DNA of 64,000 bases, from the NCBI RefSeq assembly GCF_012641405.1, contig NZ_JABAII010000002.1:124001-188000 (forward strand), written 5' to 3'. Below the pieces are notes generated by a model that saw nothing but the letters and a program-made list of their open reading frames with translations, did no database searches and had not been told where the DNA came from. Source of the DNA: Rhizobium sp. P40RR-XXII. Its GTDB lineage: Bacteria > Pseudomonadota > Alphaproteobacteria > Rhizobiales > Rhizobiaceae. The position numbers and the translations under genes were made by a program. Each line of letters begins with the position of its first letter. The first letter of the stretch is position 1. Positions 53,936 through 63,442 of the stretch are shown here, in pieces.

Positions 53936-54691
53936 ATGACTTTGATTGCTTGCCATCGCGGTGGTGCCCATCTGTGGCCCGAGAACACCAGGCTTGCCTT
54001 TTCGGAGACGGCCAAGCTCGACGTCGACCTCGTCGAATTCGACGGCCACCAGACCCGGGACGGCAAGCTCGTCGTTCACCACGACGCGCTGATCGACCGC
54101 ATGACGGACGGCAGCGGTGCGATCGCCGATTTCAGCCATGACGAGTTGATGCGCCATATCGTGATCGGCAGCGGCGGTGAAACCATTCCGACATTGATGG
54201 AAACCATCGATATCTTTGGACCGTCCGCCGTCGATCTCCGCCTGGAGATCAAGACCAAGGCGGATGGCTCGCCATATGAGGGCATGGAGGGCCGCATTGC
54301 CGATGAGCTGCTGGCGACGGGCATGCTGACGCGCACGATGGTGACGAGCTTCGCTTTGCCGCGCCTGGAGGCCTTCGGCGCCGCGCTCGACGAACGTGGC
54401 CTGAATGTCGGCGAACTGCTCGGCTTCATCTTCCTCTGTTCGCCCCAGGCTGCCGCGCAATTCGGCTGGAATGGGATTATGGCGGCTCTGCGCAGCTCGG
54501 GGCTGCGGGAGATCGCAATTCGCGCCAATGCGCTGGACGCGGAGATCATGGAGTTCTTCCGCAGGGGCGGCGTGAAGGTGCATGGATGGGCCGCACACAC
54601 GGACGAGGCGGCGCGAGCCATGTTTCGCCTCGATGTCGCCAGTTTCACAAGCGACCGTCCGGACCTCGCAATCGCGGCCAGACGCGGTTGA
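53936..54691 (+). CDS. Glycerophosphodiester phosphodiesterase
   Basis: A 251-residue GDPD-family enzyme that cleaves glycerophosphodiesters, releasing glycerol 3-phosphate from lipid head groups. The active site shows ACHRGGAHLWPENTRLAF (His and Arg), DLVEFDGHQTRDGKLVVHHD (metal-binding Glu, Asp and second His) and the LRLEIKTK segment. The C-terminal VHGWAAHTDEAARAMF is typical. ATG 53936 follows AGCGGAGA. It is followed by an LpxH-like phosphoesterase, so a lipid role is plausible. The Ugp-type uptake genes are not adjacent. Confidence 0.9.
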   Translation: MTLIACHRGGAHLWPENTRLAFSETAKLDVDLVEFDGHQTRDGKLVVHHDALIDRMTDGSGAIADFSHDELMRHIVIGSGGETIPTLMETIDIFGPSAVDLRLEIKTKADGSPYEGMEGRIADELLATGMLTRTMVTSFALPRLEAFGAALDERGLNVGELLGFIFLCSPQAAAQFGWNGIMAALRSSGLREIAIRANALDAEIMEFFRRGGVKVHGWAAHTDEAARAMFRLDVASFTSDRPDLAIAARRG

Positions 54692-54804
54692 ACCTGGCCG
54701 AAAAGCCGGCAGACACAGGGTTTGTCATCTTCCTGAAACACGAGTCTGGTTTTGGAATAGCGAAGGTAGATAGGGCACGGACTGAGAAGTTCGTGAATGA
54801 AAAC

Positions 54805-55611
54805 ATGGACACCCGGCGATTCCGAACGCTGTTCATTTCTGACGTGCACCTGGGCTCGAAGGCCGCCAAGGCGGACTACCTGCTCGACTTTCTCCGTCAC
54901 CACGAGGCCGATACCATCTTCCTGGTCGGTGATATCGTCGACGGCTGGCGCCTCAAGCGCAATTGGTACTGGCCGCAGGATTGTAACGACGTTGTGCAGA
55001 AGCTCCTGCGCAAGGCGCGCAAGGGCACGCGGATCGTCTACATTCCCGGCAATCACGACGAATTCCTGCGTGATTTCCCCGGCATGCATTTCGGCGGTAT
55101 CGAGGTGGCGCAACGCGCCATGCATGAAGCGGCCGACGGCAAGAAGTATCTCGTCCTGCATGGCGACGAATTCGACGTCGTCGTCCGCAATGCCCGCCTG
55201 CTCGCCTATCTCGGCGACTGGGCCTATGACATGGCGATCCTGATCAACATCGGTCTTGCTGCAGTGCGCCGCCGGCTGAACATGCCTTACTGGTCGTTCT
55301 CGGCCTGGGCGAAGCTGCAGGTGAAGCATGCCGTCAACTTCATCGGCGAATTCCAGCGTGTCGTTGCCGAGGAAGCCAAGCGCAATAATGCCGATGGTGT
55401 GATCTGCGGTCATATCCACCATGCCGTCATCGAGGATCTCGACGGCGTGCGCTATATCAATACGGGCGACTGGGTGGAAAGCTGCACGGCGATCGCCGAG
55501 CATGAGGATGGCACGTTCGAACTCATCACTTGGCGGAGCATTCTGGAGACGCAGCCGGCCGGCTCGCCAGTCGAGGAAATGCCGCAGTCGCTCGGTGCTC
55601 AGGCGGCCTGA
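54805..55611 (+). CDS. UDP-2,3-diacylglucosamine diphosphatase-like metallophosphoesterase
   Basis: A 268-residue calcineurin-like phosphoesterase. All metal motifs are present: FISDVHLGS, LVGDIVDGW, IPGNHDEF, VLHGDEFDVV and GHIHHAVIE. Relatives include LpxH, which makes lipid X for lipid A. Rhizobia may use LpxI or LpxG-like enzymes instead, so this is a family-level call. ATG 54805 is used; GTG 54793 in the same frame is possible. It follows the GDPD gene by 113 bases. Confidence 0.85.
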   Translation: MDTRRFRTLFISDVHLGSKAAKADYLLDFLRHHEADTIFLVGDIVDGWRLKRNWYWPQDCNDVVQKLLRKARKGTRIVYIPGNHDEFLRDFPGMHFGGIEVAQRAMHEAADGKKYLVLHGDEFDVVVRNARLLAYLGDWAYDMAILINIGLAAVRRRLNMPYWSFSAWAKLQVKHAVNFIGEFQRVVAEEAKRNNADGVICGHIHHAVIEDLDGVRYINTGDWVESCTAIAEHEDGTFELITWRSILETQPAGSPVEEMPQSLGAQAA

Positions 55612-55777
55612 TCCAAGTCTTTTCACGGACTTGATAATGGCCTGTCATAATTATTGATCGTCGTGGAACCGCCGAAGCCTAGGATTTATCCGAAACGTTA
55701 CGGTGTTGGCCGTTTCTCGCCATGGTCGTATTCTCGATAGCATGATAGGGACAAATAAGTTCCCCTTCAGGTCTGTC

Positions 55778-56995
55778 ATGATTCCCGCGATCAAATCCTT
55801 CCAGGGCGAGGGTGCGCCTCCTTATTTCCGCCTGCGCACCGCCTTGTCCTATTGCGCTCCGTTATTCGTGAACGGAATTGCGCTGCCGTTCTTTCCCGTC
55901 TGGCTGGCGGGGTTGAATTTCAACGACCACGAGATCGGTCTCGTGATCGCAATCCCCATGGTCGTACGCGTCCTGGTAACGCCGGTCATCGCCGTGTTGG
56001 CGGATCATATGACGGAGCGTGCCGATGTGCTGCTGTGGTCCGGCGCCCTGTCGCTTCTGACGGCGATCGCGCTCTACTGGACCAGCGACTTCTGGCCGGT
56101 GCTTCTGGTCTATGGCATCCAGGGCGCAACCTATGCGCCATATGTGCCGGTGGTAGAGTCGATCGCCATGTCGGGTGTGCGTCGCTGGGGCTTCGATTAC
56201 GGCTCCATGCGCGTGTGGGGATCGATCACATTCATCCTGTCGACCCTTCTCGGCGGTCAATTGATCGGCATGTGGGGCGGAGCGACTGTATTGCCTGTCA
56301 TGGTGGCAGGTTTCGTTCTGACGACGCTGATGGGCCTGTTTGCTCCGCGCATCGGGCCGACGCGCCGCCGCAACCAGCCGATCAATCTGCAGCCGCCGAC
56401 CGGAAATTTGCGCTCCCCGCAGTTGCTCGTCACCATGATCGGGGTATCGATACAGCAGTCGAGCCATGCGATGCTCTATACGTTCGCGTCGATCTATTGG
56501 CGCAAGCTGGGCTTTTCCGGCGCGGAGATCGCCGTGCTCTGGAGCATCGGTGTGGCTGCGGAGGTGATGGTCTTCTTCCTCTCGAAAAAGCTGAGCCGGC
56601 GGTTCAGCGCGTGGACGCTGATCTTCTTCGGTTCGACCATGTGCATCCTGCGCTGGGTTCTGTTTCCGATGAATTTCGGTTTCATGGGCTATTTCGTGCT
56701 GCAGTGTTTTCATTCCTGCACCTATGCCTGCGTCCATACCGGCATCCAGCGCCGTATTGTCGCCTCGGTCCATGAAACGCAGGAATCATCGGCTCAAGGC
56801 GCCTATTATTTCTACAATGGTATGTTCCTCGGCCTGATGACGCTGGCATCCGGCTATCTCTATGCCTGGCTGGGCCTCGAAAGCTATTATGTCATGGCCG
56901 GCATCGCCGCTTTCGGCCTGGGCATGGTCATTTTCGCCTACGGGCTGCAGGCCGGGAAGCCGGCGATGGGCGGGGGCGCTCACGGCGTGTCCTAA
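55778..56995 (+). CDS. MFS transporter (HcaT-like)
   Basis: A 405-residue major-facilitator carrier with twelve predicted membrane segments. Segment pairs such as LFVNGIALPFFPVWLAGL and IGLVIAIPMVVRVLVTPVIA fit the phenylpropionate/nucleoside (HcaT) branch, as does VVESIAMSGVRRWGFDYGSMR. The substrate is unknown. The frame is open to 55703; ATG 55778 follows CAGGT and begins at the natural N-terminus. It lies between lipid-related genes on the same strand, though functional linkage is not shown. Confidence 0.88.
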   Translation: MIPAIKSFQGEGAPPYFRLRTALSYCAPLFVNGIALPFFPVWLAGLNFNDHEIGLVIAIPMVVRVLVTPVIAVLADHMTERADVLLWSGALSLLTAIALYWTSDFWPVLLVYGIQGATYAPYVPVVESIAMSGVRRWGFDYGSMRVWGSITFILSTLLGGQLIGMWGGATVLPVMVAGFVLTTLMGLFAPRIGPTRRRNQPINLQPPTGNLRSPQLLVTMIGVSIQQSSHAMLYTFASIYWRKLGFSGAEIAVLWSIGVAAEVMVFFLSKKLSRRFSAWTLIFFGSTMCILRWVLFPMNFGFMGYFVLQCFHSCTYACVHTGIQRRIVASVHETQESSAQGAYYFYNGMFLGLMTLASGYLYAWLGLESYYVMAGIAAFGLGMVIFAYGLQAGKPAMGGGAHGVS

Positions 56996-57151
56996 CGCGG
57001 TGCAACAAATTCATTTGGATATCAAAAAGCCGTGACATATGTTGGCACCGGCGCGAGATGGAAATTCCCTGCCTAGTCGGTGTATTAAGCATCGACCATG
57101 CGGGCTCTCTGAGTCGGCGCATGTTGTGCCAGATTTGAAAGACGCGTAAAT

Positions 57152-58306
57152 TTGAAAGCGGCCGAACAAAAGTCCGATGCACCGAGGATCGACGATGCGC
57201 CCGAAGGCGCGGGTCATCGCTATCGGCTGGAGGGTAATTGGCGGAGCGCCAATGTGCACGGCGTGCTGCGGCAGATCGAGCAGCTGTCGAAGCGCAGCTC
57301 CGGCGGCGAAGTCGTGATCGATCTTTCCGATCTTTCGGATGTCGACACGGCGGGTGCGCTGCTGATCCGCCGGCTCAAGGAAAGCCAGGAAGCACATAAA
57401 GCCCGCGTTACGATCGAAGGCTCCAATCCGCATATCGACGAATTGCTGACGGCATTCGATGAAGATCCCGATGCTGAGGCCGGAGAGCCGAAACAGAAGA
57501 CATCGCTGGCGGAGCGGATTCTCGCGCCGATCGGCAAGAGCGTCTATGAGATCTGGGGCAATCTTGTCGCCGCCATGTACATATTGGGTTCGGCCGTACG
57601 CGGTGCGCAGCTCAAATTCGGGCGCGGCAGCGGCGTTTCGCCAGCTTCGATCGTTAACCAGATCGATCACATGGCGGTACGCGCCGTTCCGATCATTCTG
57701 CTGATGTCATCGCTGATCGGCGCCATCATCGCGCAGCAGGGGGCTTTCCAGCTGCGCTATTTCGGTGCCGAAGTCTTCGTCGTCGATCTGGTCGGCATCC
57801 TGCAATTGCGCGAAATCGGCGTGCTTTTGACCGCGATCATGATCGCCGGCCGCTCCGGCAGCGCGATCACCGCGGAAATCGGCTCGATGAAGATGCGTGA
57901 GGAAGTCGACGCGCTGAAGGTCATGGGCCTGAATCCCATCGGCGTGCTCATTTTCCCGCGGCTGGTGGCATTGACGGTGGCTTTGCCCTTGCTGACGGTC
58001 CTTGCCAACTTCGCCTCGCTTTTCGGTGCCGCGATGGTTGCCTGGGGCTATTCCGGCATCACCATTGCGACCTTCATCTCCCGCCTGCATGAGGCGATCA
58101 GCCTCTCCACGGTCATTTCGGGTATGATCAAGGCGCCGTTCATGGCGCTTGTCATCGGCATCGTCGCGGCGGTGGAAGGATTGAAGGTCGGAGGCAGCGC
58201 CGAGTCTCTGGGGCAGCACGTGACCTCGTCGGTGGTGAAGTCGATCTTCGTCGTCATCCTGATGGACGGGCTCTTTGCCATGTTCTACGCAGCAATTGAT
58301 TTCTGA
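57152..58306 (+). CDS. mlaE: Mla-type lipid ABC transporter permease with N-terminal STAS-like domain
   Basis: A 384-residue inner-membrane permease for lipid transport between membranes. Residues 20-105 form a STAS-like segment (GEVVIDLSDLSDVDTAGALL) that corresponds to MlaB, fused to the permease. The MlaE part has SLIGAIIAQQGAFQLRYFG, then REIGVLLTAIMIAGRSGSAITAE in parts, and EEVDALKVMGLNP. The start is TTG 57152, the only candidate after the in-frame stop at 57110, with a weak GAAAGA. It is the first gene of the mlaE-mlaF-mlaD-lipoprotein operon. Confidence 0.93.
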   Translation: MKAAEQKSDAPRIDDAPEGAGHRYRLEGNWRSANVHGVLRQIEQLSKRSSGGEVVIDLSDLSDVDTAGALLIRRLKESQEAHKARVTIEGSNPHIDELLTAFDEDPDAEAGEPKQKTSLAERILAPIGKSVYEIWGNLVAAMYILGSAVRGAQLKFGRGSGVSPASIVNQIDHMAVRAVPIILLMSSLIGAIIAQQGAFQLRYFGAEVFVVDLVGILQLREIGVLLTAIMIAGRSGSAITAEIGSMKMREEVDALKVMGLNPIGVLIFPRLVALTVALPLLTVLANFASLFGAAMVAWGYSGITIATFISRLHEAISLSTVISGMIKAPFMALVIGIVAAVEGLKVGGSAESLGQHVTSSVVKSIFVVILMDGLFAMFYAAIDF

Positions 58307-58318
58307 GGAATGGCAAGG

Positions 58319-59182
58319 ATGAGCGCGCTTCACTCGGACATTCCACTGCAGAAAGATGAGCGGGGCCGGGATATCGTGCTGTCGGCACAGGATGTCACCG
58401 TCGCTTTCGGACCGAAAGTCGTCCTGGATAAATTGAACCTGAATATCTATCGCGGCGAGATCCTGGGTTTCGTCGGGGCTTCCGGTGCGGGCAAGTCGGT
58501 GCTGCTGCGCACGGTGCTGCGGCTGCTGCCGCGTCGCTCGGGCAAGATCGAGATCCTCGGTGAAGACTATGACACGCTCTCCGAACCGGAGCGAAACCAG
58601 CTCGATATGCGGCTTGGCGTCCTCTTCCAGCAGGGGGCACTGTTTTCGTCCCTGACGGTGAAGGAAAACATCCAGGTGCCGATGCGGGAATATCTGGACC
58701 TGCCGCAGGAGATGATGGACGAACTGGCGCTGATGAAGATCCGCATGGTGGGTCTCGCCGCGGATGCCGCCGATAAATATCCTTCCGAACTGTCCGGCGG
58801 CATGATCAAGCGCGCAGCACTTGCGAGAGCCCTGGCGCTCGATCCGGACCTTGTTTTTCTTGACGAGCCGACATCCGGCCTCGATCCGATCGGTGCCAGC
58901 GAATTTGACGAGCTGATTGCCAGGCTGCGCGACACGCTCGGCCTGACCGTCTATATGGTGACTCACGACCTCGACAGCCTGTTTTCCGTCTGCGACCGTA
59001 TTGCCGTTCTCGGACAGAAGCGGGTATTGGTGGAAGGTACGGTTGAGGACATGCTCGCCTGCGATGATCCCTGGGTGCAATCCTACTTCAGGGGCAAGCG
59101 CGCACGTTCGATCGTGCCGCGGGAAGACATCAGGGCGCACAACGACGACAAAGGCGCAAGCGCCAACGGCCGCGAGAAGTGA
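58319..59182 (+). CDS. mlaF: Mla-type lipid ABC transporter ATP-binding protein
   Basis: A 287-residue ABC ATPase that powers the lipid channel. Walker A GASGAGKS is at residues 53-60, the signature is LSGGMIKRAALARAL, Walker B is LVFLDEPTSGLDP, and VYMVTHDLDS carries the H-loop. ATG 58310 in the same frame is only a base or two past the ribosome site, so ATG 58319 with GAGGA at good spacing is preferred. It follows mlaE by 12 bases. Confidence 0.94.
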   Translation: MSALHSDIPLQKDERGRDIVLSAQDVTVAFGPKVVLDKLNLNIYRGEILGFVGASGAGKSVLLRTVLRLLPRRSGKIEILGEDYDTLSEPERNQLDMRLGVLFQQGALFSSLTVKENIQVPMREYLDLPQEMMDELALMKIRMVGLAADAADKYPSELSGGMIKRAALARALALDPDLVFLDEPTSGLDPIGASEFDELIARLRDTLGLTVYMVTHDLDSLFSVCDRIAVLGQKRVLVEGTVEDMLACDDPWVQSYFRGKRARSIVPREDIRAHNDDKGASANGREK

Positions 59183-59191
59183 CTGGAGACA

Positions 59192-60562
59192 ATGGAAACC
59201 AAAGCGAATTATACGATCGTCGGGTTCTTCACGCTGCTGGTTATCGCGGCCGCCTTCGGATTCGTCTACTGGATGGCCGAGTATGGCCGCGGCGGACCGA
59301 TGGTCGAACTCGTGGTGCGCATTCCCGGCTCGGCAAACGGCTTGAGCGTCGGTTCGCCGGTCCGCTTCAACGGTATTCAGGTCGGCTCGGTGCAGGGCCT
59401 TTCGATCGATGCCGACGATCCCAATTATTCTCTGGCTTTCACTCAGGTACGCGCTGATGCGCCGGTCTATACCTCGACAAAGGCTATCCTGGAAATTCAG
59501 GGTCTGACGGGTGCCGCCTATATCGAGCTTTCCGGCGGCCGCAACGGCGACGAGAACATCTTGAAGCGTTCGGTCGATACCGGCAAGCGCGCGGTGCTGC
59601 TCGCCGATCAATCGAGTGTGACCAACCTGCTGACGACGGCCGACAAGATCCTGAACCGCGCCAACGACACGATCGGCGACATCCAGGGGTTTGTTTCGGA
59701 TTCGCGCGGACCTTTGACCGACACGGTGCGCAACGCGCAGAAATTCTCCAAGGCCGTCGCCGACAATTCCGACAATATCGACAAGTTCCTGGCAAGCGTC
59801 GGACAGCTGTCCGATACCTTCAAGACGGTCTCCGTCCGCGTCGACTCGACGCTGGATGCGATCGAGAAGCTGGTGCGCGCGGTCGATGCCCGGAAGGTCA
59901 ACGACGTCATTGCCAATGCCGACAAGATCACGGCGAACGTAGCGGATGCCACGACCGATCTGAAGGCGACGGTTGCGAGCTTCAAGGAGACGGCCGACAC
60001 CTACAATGCTTTCGGGCAGAAGGCGCAAAAGACGCTCGAGCACGTCGACCAGATCATTGCATCGATCGATCCGGCGAAGGTCAAGGGATCGGTCGACGAC
60101 GTTGCTGAGGTGACGAAGCAAGCGCGCGCGGCCGTCGCGTCGATCCGCGATGTCGCCAACTCCGTTGCTTCGCATCAGCGGGATATCGATCAGACGATCG
60201 CCAATGCCCGCGATATCTCCACCAAGCTCAATACGGCATCCGGCAAGGTCGACGGCATTCTGACGAAGGTCGATTCCCTGCTCGGTAACGACAGCACGCA
60301 GTCGCTGTTTGCCCAGGCCAAAGAGACGCTCGAATCCTTTAAGAAGACGGCTGACAATCTCAACTCCCGCATCGGCCCGATCGCCGACAACCTGCAGAAG
60401 TTCTCAAGCGGTGGCCTACGCGACGCGCAGACCCTGATCAACGACATGCGGGGCACGGTTGACAATCTGAATAGTACAATCACAAATTTCGACCGCAATC
60501 CGCAGCGACTGATCTTCGGCGGCGATACGGTCAAGACATATGATGGCCGCGCGCGGCGTTAA
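59192..60562 (+). CDS. mlaD: MlaD/MCE-domain protein
   Basis: A 456-residue protein with an N-terminal membrane anchor (IVGFFTLLVIAAAFGFVYWM, residues 9-28) and a MlaD/MCE domain at about 35-120 (MVELVVRIPGSANGLSVGSPVRFNG in parts, YIELSGG). The long C-terminal region (130-440) is helical and coiled-coil-like, with repeated ADKI and TVASF units, likely forming a rod. MCE proteins bridge the periplasm for lipids. It lies nine bases after mlaF. It is longer than E. coli MlaD (about 180 residues). Confidence 0.93.
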   Translation: METKANYTIVGFFTLLVIAAAFGFVYWMAEYGRGGPMVELVVRIPGSANGLSVGSPVRFNGIQVGSVQGLSIDADDPNYSLAFTQVRADAPVYTSTKAILEIQGLTGAAYIELSGGRNGDENILKRSVDTGKRAVLLADQSSVTNLLTTADKILNRANDTIGDIQGFVSDSRGPLTDTVRNAQKFSKAVADNSDNIDKFLASVGQLSDTFKTVSVRVDSTLDAIEKLVRAVDARKVNDVIANADKITANVADATTDLKATVASFKETADTYNAFGQKAQKTLEHVDQIIASIDPAKVKGSVDDVAEVTKQARAAVASIRDVANSVASHQRDIDQTIANARDISTKLNTASGKVDGILTKVDSLLGNDSTQSLFAQAKETLESFKKTADNLNSRIGPIADNLQKFSSGGLRDAQTLINDMRGTVDNLNSTITNFDRNPQRLIFGGDTVKTYDGRARR

Positions 60563-60600
60563 TGAATAGCGATATCTGATTTCCAGGGGATAAGCGGAAT

Positions 60601-61215
60601 ATGGTCGGTTGCGTGTCGAGTGAGCGTCATCAGGTGTGGAAAGCTGTGATCGCATTGCCAGTGCTCGCAGCCTTGCTCGGAGGCTGTGGAACCGCCTCGA
60701 ACAACGACACCTACGATCTTTCCGCGTCGGTGAAGGCAAACGGCCCCTCGGTCAAGAGCCGCCAGATCCTCATCCCGCCGCCAACGGCGCTGCAGGCGCT
60801 GGACAGCAACCAGATCGTCATCCGCGTCTCGCCTTCGGAAATCCAGTATCTCGGCAAGTCGCAATGGAGCGACAAGCTGAGCAAGATGGTACAGTCGAAG
60901 CTGGTGGAAGCCTTTGAGAATACCGGTAAGCTCGGCGGTGTCGGCGTGCCGGGGCAGGGCCTTGCAATCGACTATCAGATCGTCACCGACATCCGTTCCT
61001 TCGAGATCAATGCCTCCGGTGGCCAGAAGACGGCGACGGTCGAAATCTCGGAAAAGATCCTGAACGACCGCACCGGTACGGTGAAAGCGCAGAATGTCTT
61101 CCGCAAGGTCGTGCCGGTCAGCGGCGGCGGCAACCCGGATTTCGTCCGCGCGCTCGATGCGGCGTTTGCGGGCGTGGCCGGCGAGCTCGTCGATTGGACA
61201 TTGCGTTCGCTGTAA
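60601..61215 (+). CDS. ABC-type transport auxiliary lipoprotein (PqiC-like)
   Basis: A 204-residue lipoprotein. The lipobox LLGGC places the modified Cys at residue 29. The mature part has IVIRVSPSEIQYLGKSQWSD and SKMVQSKLVEAFENT, typical of the DUF330/PqiC-type lipoproteins. It probably sits in the outer membrane and receives lipid from the MCE protein. It closes the mla operon, 38 bases after mlaD. Confidence 0.9.
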   Translation: MVGCVSSERHQVWKAVIALPVLAALLGGCGTASNNDTYDLSASVKANGPSVKSRQILIPPPTALQALDSNQIVIRVSPSEIQYLGKSQWSDKLSKMVQSKLVEAFENTGKLGGVGVPGQGLAIDYQIVTDIRSFEINASGGQKTATVEISEKILNDRTGTVKAQNVFRKVVPVSGGGNPDFVRALDAAFAGVAGELVDWTLRSL

Positions 61216-61273
61216 GGCCCTGGAACTGTTCAGTTCCTGCCTGAAATCGGCTGCGCCCTTTTCCTGGAATGCT

Positions 61274-61672
61274 TCAGCGCTCCATAAGCTCTTTCAACGT
61301 CTTCAGATCCTTCATTATGTGCGCGGCATCGGCTGCAAACTGTTCCTCGGTCATGCCGGGCAGCTGGAGCAGGGTGAACATGACCTCGCAGCCATCGCCA
61401 TTCGGTACGATGCGCAGCGCATTGTGAACCTGCAGGCCGGAGTCCAGCGTCACTCGATGGTCGATGACACCGAAATCGTTGCGGGGCGAGAAGCGCACGC
61501 GGGCGGTGCCGAGAGGACCTTCCGCGATCCATTCGTCTCCATCCTGCGTCAGTCCCGATGCCAGTCCTGACGCCCAGAAAGGCATGTTTTCCGGACGGCT
61601 GGCATAGCCGTAGACTTCCTTCCAGTTACGATCGATGGAGATATGCACGATCTTCGCATTCATGGTCGACAT
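61274..61672 (-). CDS. SRPBCC family protein
   Basis: A 132-residue START/Bet v1-like protein of the polyketide-cyclase-type branch, with KIVHISIDRNWKEVYGYASRPENMPFW and the C-terminal AADAAHIMKDLKTLKELMER helix (quoted in parts). The ligand and role are unknown. ATG 61672 follows GAGGAGGAAG; upstream codons in frame are not supported. It is convergent with the mla operon and divergent from gnd. Its last bases lie in a degenerate copy of the repeat at 4202-4245. Confidence 0.88.
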   Translation of the reverse strand: MSTMNAKIVHISIDRNWKEVYGYASRPENMPFWASGLASGLTQDGDEWIAEGPLGTARVRFSPRNDFGVIDHRVTLDSGLQVHNALRIVPNGDGCEVMFTLLQLPGMTEEQFAADAAHIMKDLKTLKELMER

Positions 61673-61959
61673 GCTGTCTTCCTCCTCTATATCCCTCATG
61701 GCCCGACGATCGGCCGGGCAATCGCGGCTTCGGGAAATGGATAAATCGCGAATCCAGCAACATTCTTGCACGGTCCTGCAAAGGGGACGATTCACGGCTC
61801 GCGAAGGCTTGCCGTTTTCCGTCCGGAGTGCAACAACAACGCCGAACGTAGGGCCGTCGCAGGTCGCGTCGAGGGCATTGCGTCGTATCGGATGTTGATG
61901 CGTCTTCCGGGTCTTTAGGGTAGGGCCGGGCGCAGTCAAAGACTCATTGGAGGATTGTC

Positions 61960-63387
61960 GTGGAAAAGGCAGAAATCGGGCTGATCGGTCTCGCGGTAAT
62001 GGGATCGAATCTGGCGCTCAACATTGCCGAAAAAGGCAACAAAATCGCGGTTTTCAACCGTACGCCGCAGGTAACGGATGAATTCTACGCGAATGCGGGT
62101 GCGCTCAAGGACAAGATTATTCCTTGCAAGACGATCGAGGAGTTCGTCGACGCGATCCGTCCGCCGCGGCCGATCATCATCATGATCAAGGCCGGCGAGC
62201 CGGTCGACCAGCAGATGGCGGCGCTGCAGCCGCATCTGGACAAGGGCGACATCATGATCGACGCCGGCAATGCCAATTTCCGCGATACGATCGCCCGTTT
62301 CGACCGTCTCAAGGACACCGGCCTGACCTTCATCGGCATGGGCGTATCCGGCGGCGAAGAAGGTGCGCGTCATGGCCCATCGATCATGGTCGGCGGCACG
62401 GAAGACTCCTACAAGCGCGTCGAGAAGGTGCTGACGTCGATTGCCGCCAAGTATAATGACGATCCATGCGTTGCGTGGCTCGGCAATGACGGCGCCGGCC
62501 ATTTCGTCAAGACCATACACAACGGCATCGAATATGCCGACATGCAGATGATCGCCGAAATCTACGGCATTCAGCGCGATGGACTCGGCAAGAGCGCTGC
62601 CGAGATCAGCTCCATCTTCGGCGACTGGAACAAGGGCCGCCTCAATTCCTACCTGATCGAGATCACCGAGAAGGTTCTGGCAGCCAAGGACCCGGCGACC
62701 GGCGGCGCCATGCCTGACGTGATCCTCGACAAGGCTGGCCAGAAGGGTACTGGCAAGTGGTCTGCCATCGAAGCCCAGAACATGGGTATTCCCGCAACCG
62801 CGATCGAAGCGGCCGTTGCGGCCCGCAGCCTGTCTGCGATCAAGAGCCAGCGCGAAGCTGCCGAAAAGATCTTCGGCACGCCGGATTACAAGTTCCCGAT
62901 CAGCTTCGGTCCTGACCTACTGAAGGATCTCGAGCTTGCTCTGTTTGCAGCCAAGATCGGCGCCTATGCGCAGGGCTTTGCCGTCATGGCGGAGGCTTCG
63001 AAGGAGTTCAACTGGTCGCTGCCGATGCCTGTGATCGCCAAGATCTGGCGTGCCGGCTGCATCATCCGTTCGCAGTTCCTCGACGAGATCACCAGCGCCT
63101 TCACCAAGACCCCGGATGCGGCGAACCTGGTCGTCACGCCGGCCTTTGCCGAGATGGTCAAGGAATCGATCCCGTCGCTGCGCCGCATTGTTTCGGCTGC
63201 CACGGCCTCTGGCCTGCCGGTTCCGGCTCTGGCTTCGGCGTTGACCTATTTCGACGCCTATCGCCAGGCTCGCGGCACCGCTAACCTCATCCAGGCCCAG
63301 CGCGACTTCTTCGGCGCACACGGTTTCGACCGTGTCGACGGCAAGGATATCCATCACGGCCCTTGGGGCAGCGGCGCCAACGGCTAA
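61960..63387 (+). CDS. gnd: 6-phosphogluconate dehydrogenase (decarboxylating)
   Basis: A 475-residue enzyme that oxidises 6-phosphogluconate to ribulose 5-phosphate, giving NADPH and carbon dioxide. The coenzyme loop is GLAVMGSNLALNIAEKG (residues 10-26), with NRTPQV. The catalytic GVSGGEEGARHGPS and FVKTIHNGIEYADMQMI (Lys and Asn) are intact. It starts with GTG 61960 behind GGAGG at six bases. It is monocistronic with its own terminator. Confidence 0.97.
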   Translation: MEKAEIGLIGLAVMGSNLALNIAEKGNKIAVFNRTPQVTDEFYANAGALKDKIIPCKTIEEFVDAIRPPRPIIIMIKAGEPVDQQMAALQPHLDKGDIMIDAGNANFRDTIARFDRLKDTGLTFIGMGVSGGEEGARHGPSIMVGGTEDSYKRVEKVLTSIAAKYNDDPCVAWLGNDGAGHFVKTIHNGIEYADMQMIAEIYGIQRDGLGKSAAEISSIFGDWNKGRLNSYLIEITEKVLAAKDPATGGAMPDVILDKAGQKGTGKWSAIEAQNMGIPATAIEAAVAARSLSAIKSQREAAEKIFGTPDYKFPISFGPDLLKDLELALFAAKIGAYAQGFAVMAEASKEFNWSLPMPVIAKIWRAGCIIRSQFLDEITSAFTKTPDAANLVVTPAFAEMVKESIPSLRRIVSAATASGLPVPALASALTYFDAYRQARGTANLIQAQRDFFGAHGFDRVDGKDIHHGPWGSGANG

Positions 63388-63409
63388 AAGAATTGCCAGA
63401 TCTGAAGAG

Positions 63410-63438
63410 GCCCGCCGGAGAAATCCGGTGGGCTTTTT
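63410..63438 (+). terminator. Rho-independent terminator after gnd
   Basis: GCCCGCCGGA and TCCGGTGGGC (one G-U pair) with a GAAA loop are followed by TTTTT. The LacI gene end lies five bases beyond. Confidence 0.9.
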
Positions 63439-63442
63439 GTTA

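Noticed and set aside
57707..60175. 822-codon minus-strand frame opposite the mla operon
   Set aside because: It spans three well-supported genes and shows no recognisable motif.
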